From the NCBI RefSeq assembly GCF_001894985.1, contig NZ_BCXG01000015.1, positions 1 through 64,000 of the forward strand: a stretch of 64,000 nucleotides of DNA, written 5' to 3'. The position numbers were made by a program, and so were the translations under genes. This document shows positions 48,988-56,906 of this stretch, one piece after another; position 1 is the first letter of the stretch; the number at the start of each line of letters is the position of its first letter. Origin of the DNA: Rhodococcus tukisamuensis NBRC 100609 (GTDB lineage: Bacteria; Actinomycetota; Actinomycetes; Mycobacteriales; Mycobacteriaceae). Below the pieces are notes generated by a model. That model was not told the origin of the DNA. It ran no database searches and saw only the letters and a list, made by a program, of their open reading frames with translations.

Positions 48988-49605
48988 AACCTCTCCAGGA
49001 GGATCAGAAGCTCGCGGGAAGTCCCGCGTTCCAGCGGTTTCCGGCCAGGACCAGGCGCTGAGGTTGCGCCCGCGCCGTACGTGGCGGCCATGAAGGTCGG
49101 GTGATGACCTGGTGTAGATACGTGCACGCATCCATTCCCAGCGAGGTGGTCGCAAGTTCGAGTAGTTGACTACTTGTGACAGTCCGTGGGTTCGGCCCGA
49201 CAATGCGACTCCGGCGCAGCTTGTGTGACGAAGTCTGCGACATGAGCGAGCTGAGCTATCCACGGCGGGGGAGACGGAGGCGTGGCTGTCATGACGGACG
49301 GAACGATTTATGGCGTGAAGCCCAATGGTGATCTGCAGTAGTATCGCCACGATGGCTGGCAGGACGGCACCGCACATTGGACCGCCGGCGCCCCTTTTCA
49401 CCACGAATTGCAACAGCTGACCGTGCCCCTGATGGACCGGGATGTCTGTCCAGACGCACGGCTGAGCCGCATCCTCGTGCATCTTTCGCTGCAGCTCGGT
49501 CTGCTTCACCGCGATCATCGCCTGAAGCGCCATGGCATAGAGCGCACCACACGCGATCACAGCAGCCGCGACGGCAGCTGCCGCAGAGAAGTCTTCGGCC
49601 TGCAT
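48916..49605 (-). pseudogene. Membrane protein N-terminal fragment (uncertain)
   Basis: A 229-codon minus-strand frame begins ATG 49605. Its first 70 residues resemble membrane-anchored bacterial proteins: a helix (AAAVAAAVIACGALYAMALQ), then VKQTELQRKMHEDAAQPCVWTDIPVHQGHGQLLQFVV. Later residues are Arg/Ser/Pro-rich without structure, and the C-terminal part overlaps the CATC array, so only the first part seems genuine. Likely the 5' end of a broken gene. Not tied to its neighbours. Confidence 0.3.
48946..48976 (+). repeat. CATC-type microsatellite at a gene break
   Basis: CCATCCATCAATCCATCG and ATCCATCCATTCC form an imperfect 4-bp repeat array of about 31 bp. It interrupts the EspC-like frame right after its conserved part. 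A similar array lies at 53030-53052. Confidence 0.7.
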
Positions 49606-49932
49606 GTGAGCCCGCCGTTCAGACGCCAGAGCTACCCCAGGAATAGAGCAGCATCAAACATCGCCACATAGCCGCCACAGAATTTCACAGGCGGAAGGAC
49701 ACGTCACTATGACCGTGGCGGGTGCTGCCCCGGCACCTAGGCTGCGGGCGACAGACACCGCAACAGTGACTAGGCGCCGATTGGGTTCGGCCCCGACGTG
49801 CTGGGGGCTGGCGAATTCCGATGCGCGACATCGAAGGCCGACCGGGCGCACCGTCGCCTGGCGAGCATAGCTCAGTAAATTAGGTAGCCGACTACTCGAC
49901 TCCATTGGCCCGCGCCTCACGTAGAATGCGAT

Positions 49933-50823
49933 GTGGCGGTGCCAGTCGCGGCAATGAACAGGCGCGTCGCGTTCTCCGCAGGGGCCGCCCACAGGAACGG
50001 AGCCGCGGACATGCTCGACGCCGACGGGGTAATGATGTTGCTCCCAGCAAAGGCAGGCGGGACAGACTACCGGCTCGGCTCGGACTGCCCCGCAGACGAT
50101 CACGATCATTTGCATCTGTGGGCCGACACCTTGACGAAGGAAACCGAAGACGGTGTGACGTTCTGGCGGTCAACTGGTCACCCGATCCAATACGCCAGCG
50201 GCAAACCCGACGGCACCAGTCACCGAATAACGATCATCGCCGGCGGCGGCGCACAGGCCTACAACTGGAAGACTGGCGCAATCGAGCACGGCTTCTGTGG
50301 TAACGCGCACGACCTGAGCGCGTTCGAAGCGACTATCTACTGCCGCCTGCACACACCGACTGGAACTCACGAATCGGTCAGTTGGATCATCCGTGGCGGC
50401 GAACACGATGCGCAACGCCCCGAAGACGCCAGCTGCATCGGCATCAGTTTGAGAGATGCGCCCAGCCAGAACTCGGTTTTCAAGGAACTCACCCATCCGG
50501 TCTACGGATATAGCGACGTCAGGCCCAAGTTTGACTACACAAAGGCCTCCGGGAAATGGCTTGGGATAAAGGTAGTTTCGTATATCGACAGCACCACCAC
50601 CGTGCGCAATTTGATGTATCTTGATACCGACCCCTACAGCAGCGCAGGAAGCAAGAAAAACGATTGGCGCCCGTACCTGGAATGGACCGACACTCAAGGT
50701 GTGGTTATGGGCGCCTACGCGCAGGCCGCGTTGTGGGCGGGCTGGATGAACACCTTTCGCGTCGACGGATGGACGCTAGTCGACTTCTCGATTGTGTCGG
50801 CCAGGGAGATCGTACTTCCTTAA
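49933..50823 (+). CDS. Predicted jelly-roll/lectin-like protein of unknown function, 296 aa
   Basis: Beta-rich sequence with regularly spaced strand motifs: VTFWRSTGHPIQYASGK, SHRITIIAGGGAQAYNWK, SWIIRGGEHDAQRPEDASCIGISL, FKELTHPVYGYSD, KWLGIKVVSYIDSTTTVRNLMYLDTD and AGWMNTFRVDGWTLVDFSIVSAREIVLP. This fits the LamG/concanavalin-type sandwiches I have seen annotated as hypothetical in archaea and environmental bacteria. No catalytic residue or signal peptide is clear. GTG 49933 or ATG 49954 could start it; no strong SD. Atypical codon use suggests foreign origin. Confidence 0.55.
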   Translation: MAVPVAAMNRRVAFSAGAAHRNGAADMLDADGVMMLLPAKAGGTDYRLGSDCPADDHDHLHLWADTLTKETEDGVTFWRSTGHPIQYASGKPDGTSHRITIIAGGGAQAYNWKTGAIEHGFCGNAHDLSAFEATIYCRLHTPTGTHESVSWIIRGGEHDAQRPEDASCIGISLRDAPSQNSVFKELTHPVYGYSDVRPKFDYTKASGKWLGIKVVSYIDSTTTVRNLMYLDTDPYSSAGSKKNDWRPYLEWTDTQGVVMGAYAQAALWAGWMNTFRVDGWTLVDFSIVSAREIVLP

Positions 50824-51010
50824 GCGACGGTTTATATGCTACGCCACCGATCGCTATCTCCGGAGCGGAGGAGTCTTGGTTCGCCAGGTTACACGTCGCC
50901 GGTAGCCAGCGCGCGAATGACCGCCTCGTCTTCTCAGGGACATGAGCCGTGATGCCCGGCGATCTCATTGAGAACAATCCTGAACTGTCGCTCGGGAGGT
51001 GATCTGACTC

Positions 51011-51913
51011 GTGATATCCGTTAGGTCGACGCCGTTTGTCACAAGCCAGGTCGACGGCCACATCATTAATGCCTCTGGCGTAGTGCCGGTGAGCGCCTCT
51101 CGGTTCGTGTTCATCGACAACAGCGATCCCCGCGCCCTGCTCGAGTTGAACCTCAACCCTGACGGCACACAGGACGGCCCGATCGTGAGGCGGCACCTCG
51201 TCGGGCTGGCCGCCGGCGCATTGTCGGATCCAGAGGGAATCGCGCGTGTCGACACCGGCGCCGGATTCGACCTGATCGTCACATCGTCGCTTTGCGTCAA
51301 GAGCGCTCCCCCGCCGGGAAAGGTTCATGCCCACGACGGGCTGGTGCGGATCCGATACACACCCGATGGTGATCTGCACGCCGACCCGATGCATGGATTT
51401 CGCGACTGGCTGATTGCCTGCCACCCCGCGCTGCCGGCGGCTGCGCAACTTTCACCCGACCAGAGCGGTTTGAACATCGAAGGCGTCGCATGGGATCCGT
51501 CGCGGCGCGCCCTGCTGTTCGGCGTCCGCTCCCCAGTCACGGCGGGCCGAATTCCGGTGCTGTGCGTCTGCCTGGACACTGATGCGCCCTGGAGCACCAC
51601 TGCACTGCAACCGGGTCCTGAATTGTCCATCGAGAAGTCCGATTTTGCGTCGCCACAAGGTATTCGCGATATCGAATACGACTCAGCACGGCAGGAGTTC
51701 CTAGTCGTCCTGGGCCGGTCGCTCAGCCTTGGCACTGCGCCGTTTCAGCTGTGTACCTGGGATGGCACGGCATCCTCGGTCACCGTCCTCGACGTAAAGT
51801 TCGAGCCATCGACAATGAAACCCGAAGGTGTCGCGGCCATCCCGGGTGGCGGCGCGCGCAGCATCGTGTTCGTCGACGACGCGGGCGGCTTCGCAGTACT
51901 CAATGGTGCCTGA
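51011..51913 (+). CDS. DUF3616-type beta-propeller protein
   Basis: A 300-aa protein with repeated SDPEGIARVDTG, GLNIEGVAWDPSRRALLFGVRSPV, SPQGIRDIEYDSARQEFLVVLG, KPEGVAAIPGGGARSIVFVDD, each a propeller-blade motif of the DUF3616 type (D-x-EG-x-A, GLNxEGxA, GIRDxE, KPEGx). Function is unknown. GTG 51011 has GGGAGGTGATC as a good SD. No signal peptide. It is complete and not overlapped by other genes. Confidence 0.7.
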   Translation: MISVRSTPFVTSQVDGHIINASGVVPVSASRFVFIDNSDPRALLELNLNPDGTQDGPIVRRHLVGLAAGALSDPEGIARVDTGAGFDLIVTSSLCVKSAPPPGKVHAHDGLVRIRYTPDGDLHADPMHGFRDWLIACHPALPAAAQLSPDQSGLNIEGVAWDPSRRALLFGVRSPVTAGRIPVLCVCLDTDAPWSTTALQPGPELSIEKSDFASPQGIRDIEYDSARQEFLVVLGRSLSLGTAPFQLCTWDGTASSVTVLDVKFEPSTMKPEGVAAIPGGGARSIVFVDDAGGFAVLNGA

Positions 51914-52129
51914 ACAAGCATCCCCACAGCGAGTGAGAACGCCTGAACAGCCGTCAAACCAGAATCAGATCGGCCCGAACTTTCCGCAGAGTCCCAAACT
52001 AACAGAACCATGCCGAGCACGAACGCGACAGGCGGTCGGAACCTGATGTGGGCAAACAGCCACGGCTGTACGGGATATGATGCTTCCACACGCGGAGGGG
52101 GCTGCGGCTCTAATGATCGCCGTCCTTGC

Positions 52130-52395
52130 CTGTCGTGATATGTGGCCTCACAGCTCGCAGACTGCGCTTCCTCGCCCCGACTCAGGTCCGCCAGCCGGTT
52201 GGACCGGGTGTACAACGAGCCGGCCAGATCAGATTCGAAGACCTCAGGTTACGCATCCGCCAGCCTCCGATTGAAGCCGACGGCCTCGTGACTCGCCGCA
52301 ACCGCGTCGGCGCGGCGGCCCAGCTCGCCGAGGTTATTGGCTTGTAAGTCCAGTGCTCGGGCCAAGGCGCGAATTGGGACGCGCTCGGGTGGTCG
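52130..52395 (-). pseudogene. TPR-repeat protein remnant with an internal stop codon
   Basis: The minus frame reads ALARALDLQANNLGELGRRADAVAASHEAVGFNRRLADA, then a TAA at 52249-52251, then PEVFESDLAGSLYTRSNRLADLSRGEEAQSASCEAT: two consecutive tetratricopeptide repeats of the actinomycete NB-ARC/TPR type (the Ala-Asn-Pro of RLAxANP is interrupted). The same frame continues across the stop, so a nonsense change rather than a frameshift broke it. No intact gene of this family remains nearby. Confidence 0.6.
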
Positions 52396-52417
52396 ATGAC
52401 GATCTGCAGGCACAACG

Positions 52418-52657
52418 TCACAGCGCCGGTACTCGAGGCCAGCTCTTCGACCTCTTTTGAAGCGGGTTTGTGTCGGTGGGCCACCCAGGCCGGCATGCAC
52501 GCAGCTTGCCAACCCAAGATCCGGGCGGCACCAGGGGATAAGCCAGGCGCCGGGCGGTTCCCACCCTGGTCGTTAGATCAGCCTGATTCTTTTGCCGCCA
52601 CGTCGCCAAGCCGACGACAACAGTAACAACCGCTCCGGCCGCTACGATCAGAGCCAT
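52418..52657 (-). pseudogene. Membrane-helix N-terminal fragment (uncertain)
   Basis: MALIVAAGAVVTVVVGLATW then RQKNQADLTTRVG reads like the beginning of a real membrane protein (helix plus basic stop-transfer). The rest of the frame to 52418 is Pro/Arg/Trp-rich and not protein-like. Together with the neighbouring TPR and ComM remnants it marks a graveyard region. It may have been the membrane head of the TPR protein. Confidence 0.3.
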
Positions 52658-52834
52658 CACGTCGATGTCGCCACGACTAACCCCTGCCTTCACACCTGCT
52701 CATCTGCGACGGGCAACGCCGCGCCGCCCATCTCCCTTACCAAGTATCTCGGCGACCTAGGACAGGCCAGAGCTACGTACGGCATCCTTCGTTGAGTCCG
52801 CCGAGCCACGGTGACGGTTACCGAGCACCGGGTG

Positions 52835-53017
52835 CGGCACCACCACGCTCGGCCGCCCCGCGGACTTGGCAGCCAGCACCGCGGGCAGGACGCCGCGGAC
52901 CCCGCACAGTCGGCCATCCAGCGCCAACTCCCCGAGCAGCACCGATCTCTCAAGGTCCGCGGTCGGCGCCCGACCGTCGGCGACCGGGACCGCGCAGGCC
53001 AAGGCCAGATCGAAGCC
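52835..53017 (-). pseudogene. Fragment of a ComM/YifB (Mg-chelatase-like AAA) gene
   Basis: GFDLALACAVPVADGRAPTADL then ERSVLLGELALDGRLCGVRGVLPAVLAAKSAGRPSVVVP is a clear match for the N-terminal lon-like domain of ComM/YifB proteins (RSVLLGELxLDGRLxxVRGVLPxxxA). Only about 60 residues remain; both ends are broken, one exactly at a CATC repeat. Chromosomal gene fragment carried or left in the element. Confidence 0.65.
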
Positions 53018-53029
53018 GCTAACACCCCT

Positions 53030-53052
53030 CCATTCATTCCATCCATCCATCG
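53030..53052 (+). repeat. CATC-type microsatellite at the ComM break
   Basis: CCATTCATTCC followed by ATCCATCCATCG, about 23 bp of 4-bp repeats. It abuts the truncated start of the ComM fragment (which would read DGWNEWRG over it). Same motif as at 48946-48976. Confidence 0.7.
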
Positions 53053-53276
53053 TCTGTCACCAACTCGTGCAGCAGTCCGTGGTCTGGAAGTAACGATTCG
53101 CGTTCGACACTCGGATCGTGACTGACTCGCGTCAAATCGTAGTTCTGAGCATCAGGCGACTGCTGTCGACCTGGTATGTCCCCGGAAGAGGTGTGATCCT
53201 GGAGATTGCGAAACCAAGCGACCCTGATCTTGCTGGACCGCGCCTGGAGGGTCCAGCGCTGCGGTAACGTCTTGCG

Positions 53277-53546
53277 ATGACCCAAATTCAGGCTTGGCTA
53301 GCTGGAGGAACACTTGGGCTAACTACGCTCATGCTGCTCGCACTGTGGGCCTTGGTGTGGACACATCGTAGGAGTAAGGCTGAAGTGCTCCTCCTCGGAG
53401 TTCCCACCGGCGAGGTCGCCGTTTCCTTGGGAAGCATCGGTATCGTCGCTACTCTCGCCTTCAGCGGCGTTTTGGACGCAAAGATTGCCGGCACGCTGCT
53501 TGGCGCTCACGTCGGGTACCATGCGGCGGCGTCCAAACGACGATAG
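53277..53546 (+). CDS. Small two-helix membrane protein, 89 aa
   Basis: Helix 1 is near residues 7-29 (GGTLGLTTLMLLALWALVWTH), then a basic loop (RRSKAE), helix 2 near 48-68 (VAVSLGSIGIVATLAFSGVL) and a short basic end. The sequence resembles no family I know. No SD is evident before ATG 53277. Hypothetical; could be a holin-sized or accessory membrane protein of the element. Confidence 0.4.
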   Translation: MTQIQAWLAGGTLGLTTLMLLALWALVWTHRRSKAEVLLLGVPTGEVAVSLGSIGIVATLAFSGVLDAKIAGTLLGAHVGYHAAASKRR

Positions 53547-53627
53547 GCGGCTGGTCTTGAAAGGGGTGTGGCCCGCCAATGGCGCCAAAGCATCAGGGCC
53601 GATTGGCCGTTCGGCCGACAGTCTCGG

Positions 53628-53690
53628 GAGTCGACGGAGTCGACGGAGTCGACGGAGTCGACGGAGTCGACGGAGTCGACGGAGTCGAAC
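53628..53690 (+). repeat. 9-bp tandem repeat (GAGTCGACG x6 plus one variant)
   Basis: Seven units start at 53628 and every 9 bp to 53682; six are identical and the last ends AAC. In frame it would encode EST or VDS repeats, but no gene around it is convincing. Such arrays vary in copy number. Confidence 0.85.
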
Positions 53691-53761
53691 TTACGACGGA
53701 TCAGGCCGCCGCGTAACATCCGCAGGACTCAACTCACCCTGACACGCAGGAGACCCACACA

Positions 53762-53896
53762 CAGGCACTCGGTTCCGACTTCGAGCTTTGAGCCGATCGC
53801 CCCACCGACTGCGTGCATGGACCGGTAGTTGTCGAGGTGGTCGAGGACCATCCTCACCGCTCGCTCAAGCCATTCGGCCGGGTAACGCTTGGGCAT
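53762..53896 (-). pseudogene. IS3-family transposase OrfA, N-terminal fragment
   Basis: MPKRYPAEWLERAVRMVLDHL then DNYRSMHAVGGAIGSKLEVGTECL matches the conserved start of IS3-group OrfA proteins (MPKxYPxEFRERAVRLVxE/D). Only about 45 residues remain and no OrfB, inverted repeat or target duplication is visible. Old insertion-sequence trace. Confidence 0.7.
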
Positions 53897-54302
53897 GATC
53901 CGCATCCCTAACAAGAAAGGAAGCAGATCAAGCCCGGGGACGGTTTACCGTGCTCCGCGCGAGCCGGGGACTGCCCCCGATTCGGGTGGCACGGCACCGA
54001 TCACTCAAACTGGCACTTCGACTGTGCAGCAGCCGCGCGAATCTGGAACTCCTCCAGTTTTGTGTGATCAGGCCCCCCCGTTAAGTGTGATCACCAACTG
54101 GTTAACCTATCCAATCCGCTTGCTGCCCAACACGCTCCGCCATTGGTGAACACCTCTACAGCAGGCAAACGGGGTTCTTCCCGATTCAAAGTGCTCGTCC
54201 AAATCCTATGACCTATCCCTTAACTGGACGATGTGGTCCACTAAAGGGCACAGACGCTCCAGATCGAGGCGTCAGCGGCGATGGTGGAGAAGAGAACTGC
54301 AC

Positions 54303-54608
54303 TCAGTCCGCCGTCAGGTCGTCGGCCATGTCCCGCAGATCCTGCTCGTGGCCACCGGTGACTGCCAGTTCGGCGGGCGAACGTGGATCGTCGGCGAACG
54401 CGGTCGGGTTCAGCCACCACGACGCCACGCCCCACGGATCTCCCTTGGCGTTGAGCTGCTGGTTGATCTCGGCAACGATCGGCCGAACCTGTTGGCGTGC
54501 AGCGTCGAACTGGAAACCGTTGAACACGAAGCGCTGGCACCTGCACGCGGCGGCCTTCACTACGTCTACCAACATGACCTCGACACGATCGTTGCGGCAC
54601 AGCGACAC
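54303..54608 (-). CDS. Putative antitoxin-like/conserved protein fragment, 101 aa (uncertain)
   Basis: FVFNGFQFDAARQQVRPIVAEINQQLNAKGDPWGVASWWLNPTAFADDPRSPAELAV is compact and coding-like (G/C-rich third positions). GDPWGVASWWLNP, then a PxELA helix, recalls the toxin-binding C-terminus of Xre/MbcA-type antitoxins. A TAA lies immediately upstream of the first start, GTG 54608, and no SD is present, so the N-terminus may be lost. It is antisense to the start of the plus-strand gene at 54660. Identity is tentative. Confidence 0.35.
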   Translation of the reverse strand: MSLCRNDRVEVMLVDVVKAAACRCQRFVFNGFQFDAARQQVRPIVAEINQQLNAKGDPWGVASWWLNPTAFADDPRSPAELAVTGGHEQDLRDMADDLTAD

Positions 54609-54659
54609 TTAGAAGAGAGTGAAGCGCAGGTCGATCAGGCGCTCGCCGTCTCCCAGGTC

Positions 54660-55172
54660 ATGCGGCTCGCGATTGAACTATCCGAGGGGAGACAGGGACC
54701 GTACGTCGTGCACTGGTTAGCACCTTCAATTACACGCTGGCTGGCAATCCACCTACGGACCACCAAGGAAGACGTACTGAGACTTATTGGCATTCCGACA
54801 GCGGTCGTCAATGACGAGTTGACCCGTGCCGACAAGGACTTTCATTCCTTCGAAATGTCCGGCCTCGACTTGGAGTGGGATGGGCCAGACTATGCTCCGA
54901 ACTTTGGAAAGTGGATCCGCGGCTTCACAGGCCACAAGGAACACACCGTTCAGCAAGAGATTCAAGGACGGGGTCGGGAGCTCCTACTTCACAAGGTCCA
55001 GGAGCACCTGCATGACGCTGCGATCACCCTCCTTTGGCGTCGCTACTTCCCGTTCGTAACCGAGGCCCCGACCGCTCGGGGTGGCCGAGTCGAAAGGCTC
55101 AGAACCCCAGCCGTCGAAGGAGTCGACATGACCGACATTGATGCGAAGTGCACATCACCCCGTCTCACTTGA
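54660..55172 (+). CDS. Hypothetical cytosolic protein of the element, 170 aa
   Basis: A lower-GC frame starting ATG 54660 and running to 55172: MRLAIELSEGRQGPYVVHWL, APSITRWLAIHLRTTKEDVLRLIGIPTAVVNDEL, a middle with FHSFEMSGLDLEWDGPDYAPNFGKWIRGF and RELLLHKVQEHLHDAAITLLWRRYFPF. It reads as a folded alpha/beta protein but matches no family I know. The open frame extends to 54231, antisense to the neighbouring frame, so the true start is not settled. 13 bp separate it from the integrase. Confidence 0.5.
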   Translation: MRLAIELSEGRQGPYVVHWLAPSITRWLAIHLRTTKEDVLRLIGIPTAVVNDELTRADKDFHSFEMSGLDLEWDGPDYAPNFGKWIRGFTGHKEHTVQQEIQGRGRELLLHKVQEHLHDAAITLLWRRYFPFVTEAPTARGGRVERLRTPAVEGVDMTDIDAKCTSPRLT

Positions 55173-55185
55173 AATGAATCGCTAG

Positions 55186-56355
55186 ATGGCTGGCAGACCG
55201 CCGCTTCGAATCGGGCAGCATGGAAAGATCATCCGCCGCCAACTTGGCGGCGGCATTTGGTTGGCGCACTGCCGATTCCGCGACACAGACGGGGTAGTCC
55301 GCCGAGTCGAGCGGCGCACCCCGGCTGGCACCCGCGACCAACACGGGAAGCTCGCCGAACAGGAGCTACTCGACCACCTCGATTCGCGCCGCGCACCGAG
55401 CGAGGACGAGGTGACCGACTCGACCACGATCACGGCGTTGGTGACGACGCATCTCTTGCGCCTCGAGGACGAGGGGCGGGCCGCGGCGACGATGGACACC
55501 TACCGGTTCGCGGCTGGGAAGCTCGAGAGCAAGCTCGGCGGTGTCAGGGTGAGCGAGGCCACGGCCGGCCGAATCGACAGCGCCATACGGGCAATGAGCA
55601 AGGCGCACGGACCGACGATGGCGCGGCAGGCGAAGACGATCCTTCGGGGTGCCCTCGGTATCGCGGTGATCGCCGGGGCGCTCGACTCGAACCCGGTGCG
55701 CGACGTCTCCCCCATCAAGTCCAAGACACCCCGAAGGGTGCACGACCACACACTGCCGACGAGCTGCGCGCGCTGCTCGTCGCGCTCGGCGAGTCGGACT
55801 ACTGCGCGGCGAACGATCTGGTCGACCCGATCACGCTCCTGATCGCGACGGGCCTAAGGCGCTCGGAGCTGCTGGCGCTGCGGTGGTCCGACGTCGACGA
55901 CGACGCCGGCACCGTGACAGTGTCCGGGAAGGTCGTGCGAGCGAAGGGCGACGGGCTGCAGCGCGTCGAGGCGGCGAAGACGGCGGCGGGTCTGCGGACC
56001 ATCGCCTTGCCGCTGTTCGCGCTCGAGGTGCTGAAGCGTCGGGCCGACGAGCCGCAGCTCGGGCAGCTCGGCGTGATCTTCCCGTCGACAGCCGGCACCC
56101 TGCGCGACCCGAACAACTTCGGGAAGCAGTGGCGGAAGGTCCGCGACGACCTCGGGGTGCCGGGGGTGACGACGCACAGCTTCCGGAAGGCGCTCGCCAC
56201 GCTGATCGACGAGGAGGGGCTGTCTGCGCGCATCGGTGCCGACCATCTCGGGCATCGGCGTCAGCATGCCGATGGACCGGTACATGAGCCGCGGCCGGAC
56301 GCACGCGGTTGTCGCGGATCTGCTGGACCGGACCGTTGCCGTAAACGACGATTAA
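55186..56355 (+). pseudogene. Tyrosine-recombinase integrase with two frameshifts
   Basis: The first frame runs to about 55732 with the core-binding domain (TALVTTHLLRLEDEGRAAATMDTYRFAAGKLESKLG). A shift near the CCCC at 55729-55732 moves to a second frame carrying TADELRALLVALGE, ATGLRRSELLALRWSDVD (catalytic Arg) and THSFRKALATLIDEEGLSARIGADHLGH (HxxR). A second shift near 56256 moves to a third frame with GVSMPMDRYMSRGRTHAVVADLLDRTV, carrying the catalytic Tyr. Without the two slips it would be a normal ~390-aa phage integrase, so it is dead as written. It ends 45 nt before the tRNA it presumably targeted. Confidence 0.9.
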
Positions 56356-56361
56356 ACGTCG

Positions 56362-56395
56362 GATGGCACCTCCCCCGATTGGGAAAAGTGCCATC
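56362..56395 (+). terminator. Hairpin at the right end of the element
   Basis: GATGGCAC (56362-56369) pairs with GTGCCATC (56388-56395), and TCCC/GGGA may pair inside. It lies between the integrase stop and the tRNA 3' end and could end either transcript. Confidence 0.55.
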
Positions 56396-56399
56396 TACG

Positions 56400-56473
56400 T
56401 GGGGCGGGCGGGGCTCGAACCCGCGACCAATGGATTATGAGTCCACGGCTCTAACCGACTGAGCTACCGCCCC
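56400..56473 (-). tRNA. tRNA(CAT), elongator Met (or Ile2)
   Basis: Full cloverleaf on the minus strand: acceptor GGGGCGG/CCGCCCC, D-arm GTAGCTCAGTCGGTTAGAGC, anticodon stem GTGGA/TCCAT around CTCATAA (anticodon CAT), T-arm GCGGGTTCGAGCCCCGC, discriminator A at 56400, no encoded CCA. It is not the initiator (no CCC/GGG anticodon-stem triplet). Without the lysidine-synthetase identity elements I cannot exclude Ile2. It served as the integration target; the element continues from its 3' end. Confidence 0.9.
56402..56430 (-). repeat. Right attachment site inside tRNA(CAT)
   Basis: GGGCGGGCG (56402-56410) and CTCGAACCCGCGACCAA (56414-56430) match the segment at 44797-44823, with GGG instead of A between the blocks. 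This copy keeps the tRNA T-arm intact. Confidence 0.65.
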
Positions 56474-56652
56474 AATTCCGCGCGGGCGACGCCGGCGGAC
56501 TGCAGAGCAGAATGCTACCGGCCCCCGCGACGCGCACGAGCGGAGGGTGCAGTAACCCATCCGGACCTACGACCGGCGCGACCGCCCACCGGGCAGGTGA
56601 TCCTCATCACATCCCAAACTACAGCCCGAACCGGGCGAACCCCCGACACCAA

Positions 56653-56690
56653 AGAAGCCGCCCACCAGGTGATCCTGGTGGGCGGCTTCT
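56653..56690 (-). terminator. Terminator of tRNA-Asn
   Basis: AGAAGCCGCCCACCAGG (56653-56669) pairs with CCTGGTGGGCGGCTTCT (56674-56690) with loop TGAT. On the minus strand it lies directly 8 nt after the tRNA-Asn 3' end and is followed by TTTGG. Confidence 0.9.
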
Positions 56691-56697
56691 CAGTGTG

Positions 56698-56770
56698 CTC
56701 CCCCGACTGGACTCGAACCAGTAACCGTCCGATTAACAGTCGGAAGCTCTGCCAATTGAGCTACAGGGGA
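56698..56770 (-). tRNA. tRNA-Asn (anticodon GTT)
   Basis: Acceptor TCCCCTG/CGGGGGA, D-arm TAGCTCAATTGGCAGAGC, anticodon stem TCCGA/TCGGA around CTGTTAA (anticodon GTT), T-arm ACTGGTTCGAGTCCAGT, discriminator G at 56698. In M. tuberculosis asnT is also in the Rv2341-Rv2343c region near dnaG. Confidence 0.95.
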
Positions 56771-56906
56771 TTACTTCAGCGCCTCCCGTTTCCGTTTGGC
56801 TGCAGAGAGACTTTAACCCATAACCCCACCCAGGTGCCAAATCGCCTGCCCAACGCGTTGTCAGGCACACTGTGGGCAGGCCGTTCGTCGGGGAGGAAAG
56901 CAGGAA

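Larger units (their letters stand above)
44797..56430. mobile_element. Decayed integrative element (prophage/ICE remnant) at a tRNA(CAT) gene, about 11.6 kb
   Basis: The segment is bounded by two same-orientation copies of a tRNA 3' segment. It holds a tyrosine integrase pseudogene next to the intact tRNA, a phage-type tail sheath and a truncated tail tube, and fragments of several unrelated genes. Codon third positions inside (e.g. 54.6-55.2 kb) are less G/C-rich than the flanks. Both edges border ordinary chromosomal genes (HNH nuclease; tRNA-Asn, dnaG). Most genes are broken, so it is not expected to be mobile. Confidence 0.7.

Noticed and set aside
53628-53690. CRISPR array
   Set aside because: The repeat unit is only 9 bp with no spacers; it is a plain tandem repeat. 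CATC arrays are microsatellites too.
44797-56430. A functional prophage or a new defence island
   Set aside because: Tail, integrase and cargo are mostly truncated or frameshifted, and no capsid, packaging or complete defence gene set is present.
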